Part shown: positions 32,040-33,166 of the stretch, one piece after another
Layout of the letters: every line of letters starts with the position of its first letter
How positions within the stretch are numbered: the stretch's first letter is position 1
Source: Acidobacteriota bacterium
Lineage (GTDB): Bacteria; Acidobacteriota; Vicinamibacteria; Vicinamibacterales; UBA2999
Length of the DNA stretch: 33,166 nt
Direction: 5' to 3'
Assembly (NCBI GenBank): GCA_947465645.1
Contig: CANIBQ010000055.1
Location: 1-33,166 of the forward strand
Notes under the pieces: model-generated
Seen by the model: the letters and a program-made list of their open reading frames with translations, nothing else
Databases searched by the model: none
Told to the model about the DNA's origin: nothing
Position numbers and translations under genes: made by a program

Positions 32040-33166
32040 TGTTGTGCTCCTCCGCGCTGCCCGCGCGCACCGCCACCACGCCGGCCGCCGCCCACGCGAC
32101 CTTCCCCTGCGCCAACCTGCCGCGTCACGGATGCAGAGGGAGCCGCTCCACCTTCACCGTCGTCCGCTTCGCCGCGTCCACCCGCCTCCGCCACCACGAA
32201 GCGCTCGCCCTCGCGCAGCGAGCCGGCGCCGGTGGTGACGATGACGTCCCCCTCGGCGAGACCCTCGAGGATCTCTATCTGCGTCGCTTCCTCGATGCCG
32301 GTTCTGATTTGCCGGAAAATGGCGGTGTTGCTCTCCTGCGCGACGAACACGCCGCGGCGCCCGCCCAGGTCGATGACCGCGCTGACTGGCACGACCAGCG
32401 TGTCCTTCTTCTGGTTGGTGGTAATCCCGACGCGGGCATACATGCCCGGCTTCAGCCTGAACCCCGGGTTTGGAATCTCGATCTCGATCGGCGCGGTGCG
32501 GGTGGAGGGGTCGAGCACAGGTGACACGCGCGCAATCCGCCCCGTGAACTCCTCGCCGGGAAACGCATCGACTTCCACCGTGCCCTCGTCGCCGACCCCG
32601 ATCTGCCTGAGATCCTTTTCGACGATGTTGGCGACGAGACGAACGCGGCTGATGTCGACGACGTCGGCGATCGGGGCGTTCTGTCCGACGAAGGCGCCCG
32701 GATCGGCGGCGCGGCGGGCGACGAAGCCGTTGACCGGCGACACGATCGTCGTGTTGTTCAGCGTGATCTGCAGCTCGTCGAGCCTGGCGTTGGTTTGTGA
32801 GCTCTGCGCGCGCGCGAGATCGAGCTGCGCAATCGCCGACTGGTACCGCGCTTCGGTGTCGTCGAGCGTCTGCTTCGGCAGCAACTGGCGGGCGAACAGG
32901 TTGCGCGAACGCTCGGCGTTGGTCAGCGCCAGCTGGAGGTCGGCTTCACGCTGGCGAATCGTCGCCTTCGACACTTCCTGCGCCGCCTCCGCCTGCTTCA
33001 CCTGCTCCTGCAGCTCGAAGTCCTCGATCTTGGCGATCCGCTGGCCCATGCTGACGCGGTCGCCGAGCCGGACGTAAATAGCCTGCAGGCGTCCGGCGAC
33101 GCGAGGCACCACCGATACGGTCGCATCGCCAATCAGGTTGCCGACGACCGTGATTTCCTCCGAGAC
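32036..33166 (-). CDS. RND periplasmic adaptor (membrane-fusion) protein, 5' end missing
   Basis: 376 residues are visible; the frame is open to the right edge, so the N-terminus and any signal or lipobox are cut off. A lipoyl-like part (SVVPRVAGRLQAIYVRLGDRV) is followed by a helical hairpin (EQVKQAEAAQEVSKAT to SSQTNARLDEL). The returning lipoyl half (TTIVSPVNGFVARR), a beta-barrel (VEVDAFPGEEFTGRIARVSP) and a membrane-proximal domain complete it. It links the RND pump to an outer-membrane channel. The last 45 residues are a Gly/Arg-rich, disordered tail (GGGRRGGGARGQRGG) not needed in typical family members. It is translated just before the pump gene, overlapping by GTGA. Confidence 0.92.
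   Translation of the reverse strand, partial: VSEEITVVGNLIGDATVSVVPRVAGRLQAIYVRLGDRVSMGQRIAKIEDFELQEQVKQAEAAQEVSKATIRQREADLQLALTNAERSRNLFARQLLPKQTLDDTEARYQSAIAQLDLARAQSSQTNARLDELQITLNNTTIVSPVNGFVARRAADPGAFVGQNAPIADVVDISRVRLVANIVEKDLRQIGVGDEGTVEVDAFPGEEFTGRIARVSPVLDPSTRTAPIEIEIPNPGFRLKPGMYARVGITTNQKKDTLVVPVSAVIDLGGRRGVFVAQESNTAIFRQIRTGIEEATQIEILEGLAEGDVIVTTGAGSLREGERFVVAEAGGRGEADDGEGGAAPSASVTRQVGAGEGRVGGGRRGGGARGQRGGAQQ

Noticed and set aside
1..33166. CRISPR array, prophage genes or a multi-gene defence island
   Set aside because: No regularly spaced repeats, no phage structural genes and no Cas or known defence effectors were seen. VapBC is the only defence-linked module.

Overview
The window is uniformly GC-rich, gene-dense chromosomal DNA. 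It suggests a soil or sediment member of the Acidobacteriota, most likely close to Vicinamibacteria. The evidence for that is indirect: an Oar-like TonB-dependent receptor with an N-terminal carboxypeptidase-regulatory domain, a DUF6152 protein, many secreted proteins with Gly-rich tails, two large sigma-54 activators and a multiheme cytochrome carrying HEAT/TPR repeats. This placement is inference; no rRNA or marker phylogeny is available here.

Layout. 1-313 has no gene. It carries a 3' fragment of a tRNA-Leu(TAA) gene, the usual scar of a tRNA-targeted integrated element, followed by an imperfect second copy of the tRNA tail. 314-1045 is a vapBC-type toxin-antitoxin operon (minus strand) with a readable promoter and palindromic operator, divergent from a secreted DUF6152 protein. 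1578-5965 is an outer-membrane receptor followed 5 nt later by a nucleotide pyrophosphatase/phosphodiesterase. 5937-8704 (minus) is a two-gene operon of a DUF4097 protein and an octaheme cytochrome. 8812-10395 is a secreted protein with two class II aldolase domains, the second lacking the metal ligands. 10408-13014 (minus) is an M1 aminopeptidase, followed by two REP-like palindromes and a glycine-zipper lipoprotein (13250-13942).

13984-17235 (minus) is a three-gene unit: a GAF/sigma-54 activator, an alpha/beta-hydrolase-fold membrane protein that has lost its catalytic residues, and a small helical protein broken by a frameshift. It diverges from a metallo-beta-lactamase-fold hydrolase (17267-18181) through one symmetrical -10 box. 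18204-23492 (minus) holds, in transcription order, phosphoglucose isomerase, a TPR/sigma-54 activator and a PilZ-like protein, with a cluster of perfect inverted repeats before the last. 23528-27458 is a tesA-like esterase plus ABC ATPase and permease (ybbA/ybbP type). 27518-28812 is dksA-like, ferritin-like and folK, the last without any standard start codon. A 75-bp symmetrical hairpin element follows, and then (minus) an RND efflux pump and its membrane-fusion partner, which runs off the right edge.

The genes form several independent modules rather than one pathway: envelope nutrient acquisition and secreted hydrolases, periplasmic redox chemistry, enhancer-dependent transcription control, lipid/ABC export and drug/metal efflux. 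Two themes run through the window. Several start codons sit only 7-12 nt after a -10-like hexamer (near-leaderless transcripts). Two divergent gene pairs share overlapping, symmetrical -10 boxes. I saw no CRISPR array, prophage or clear new defence system. The least conventional items are the pseudo-enzyme coupled to the GAF activator, the half-dead double aldolase and the 75-bp repeat element.
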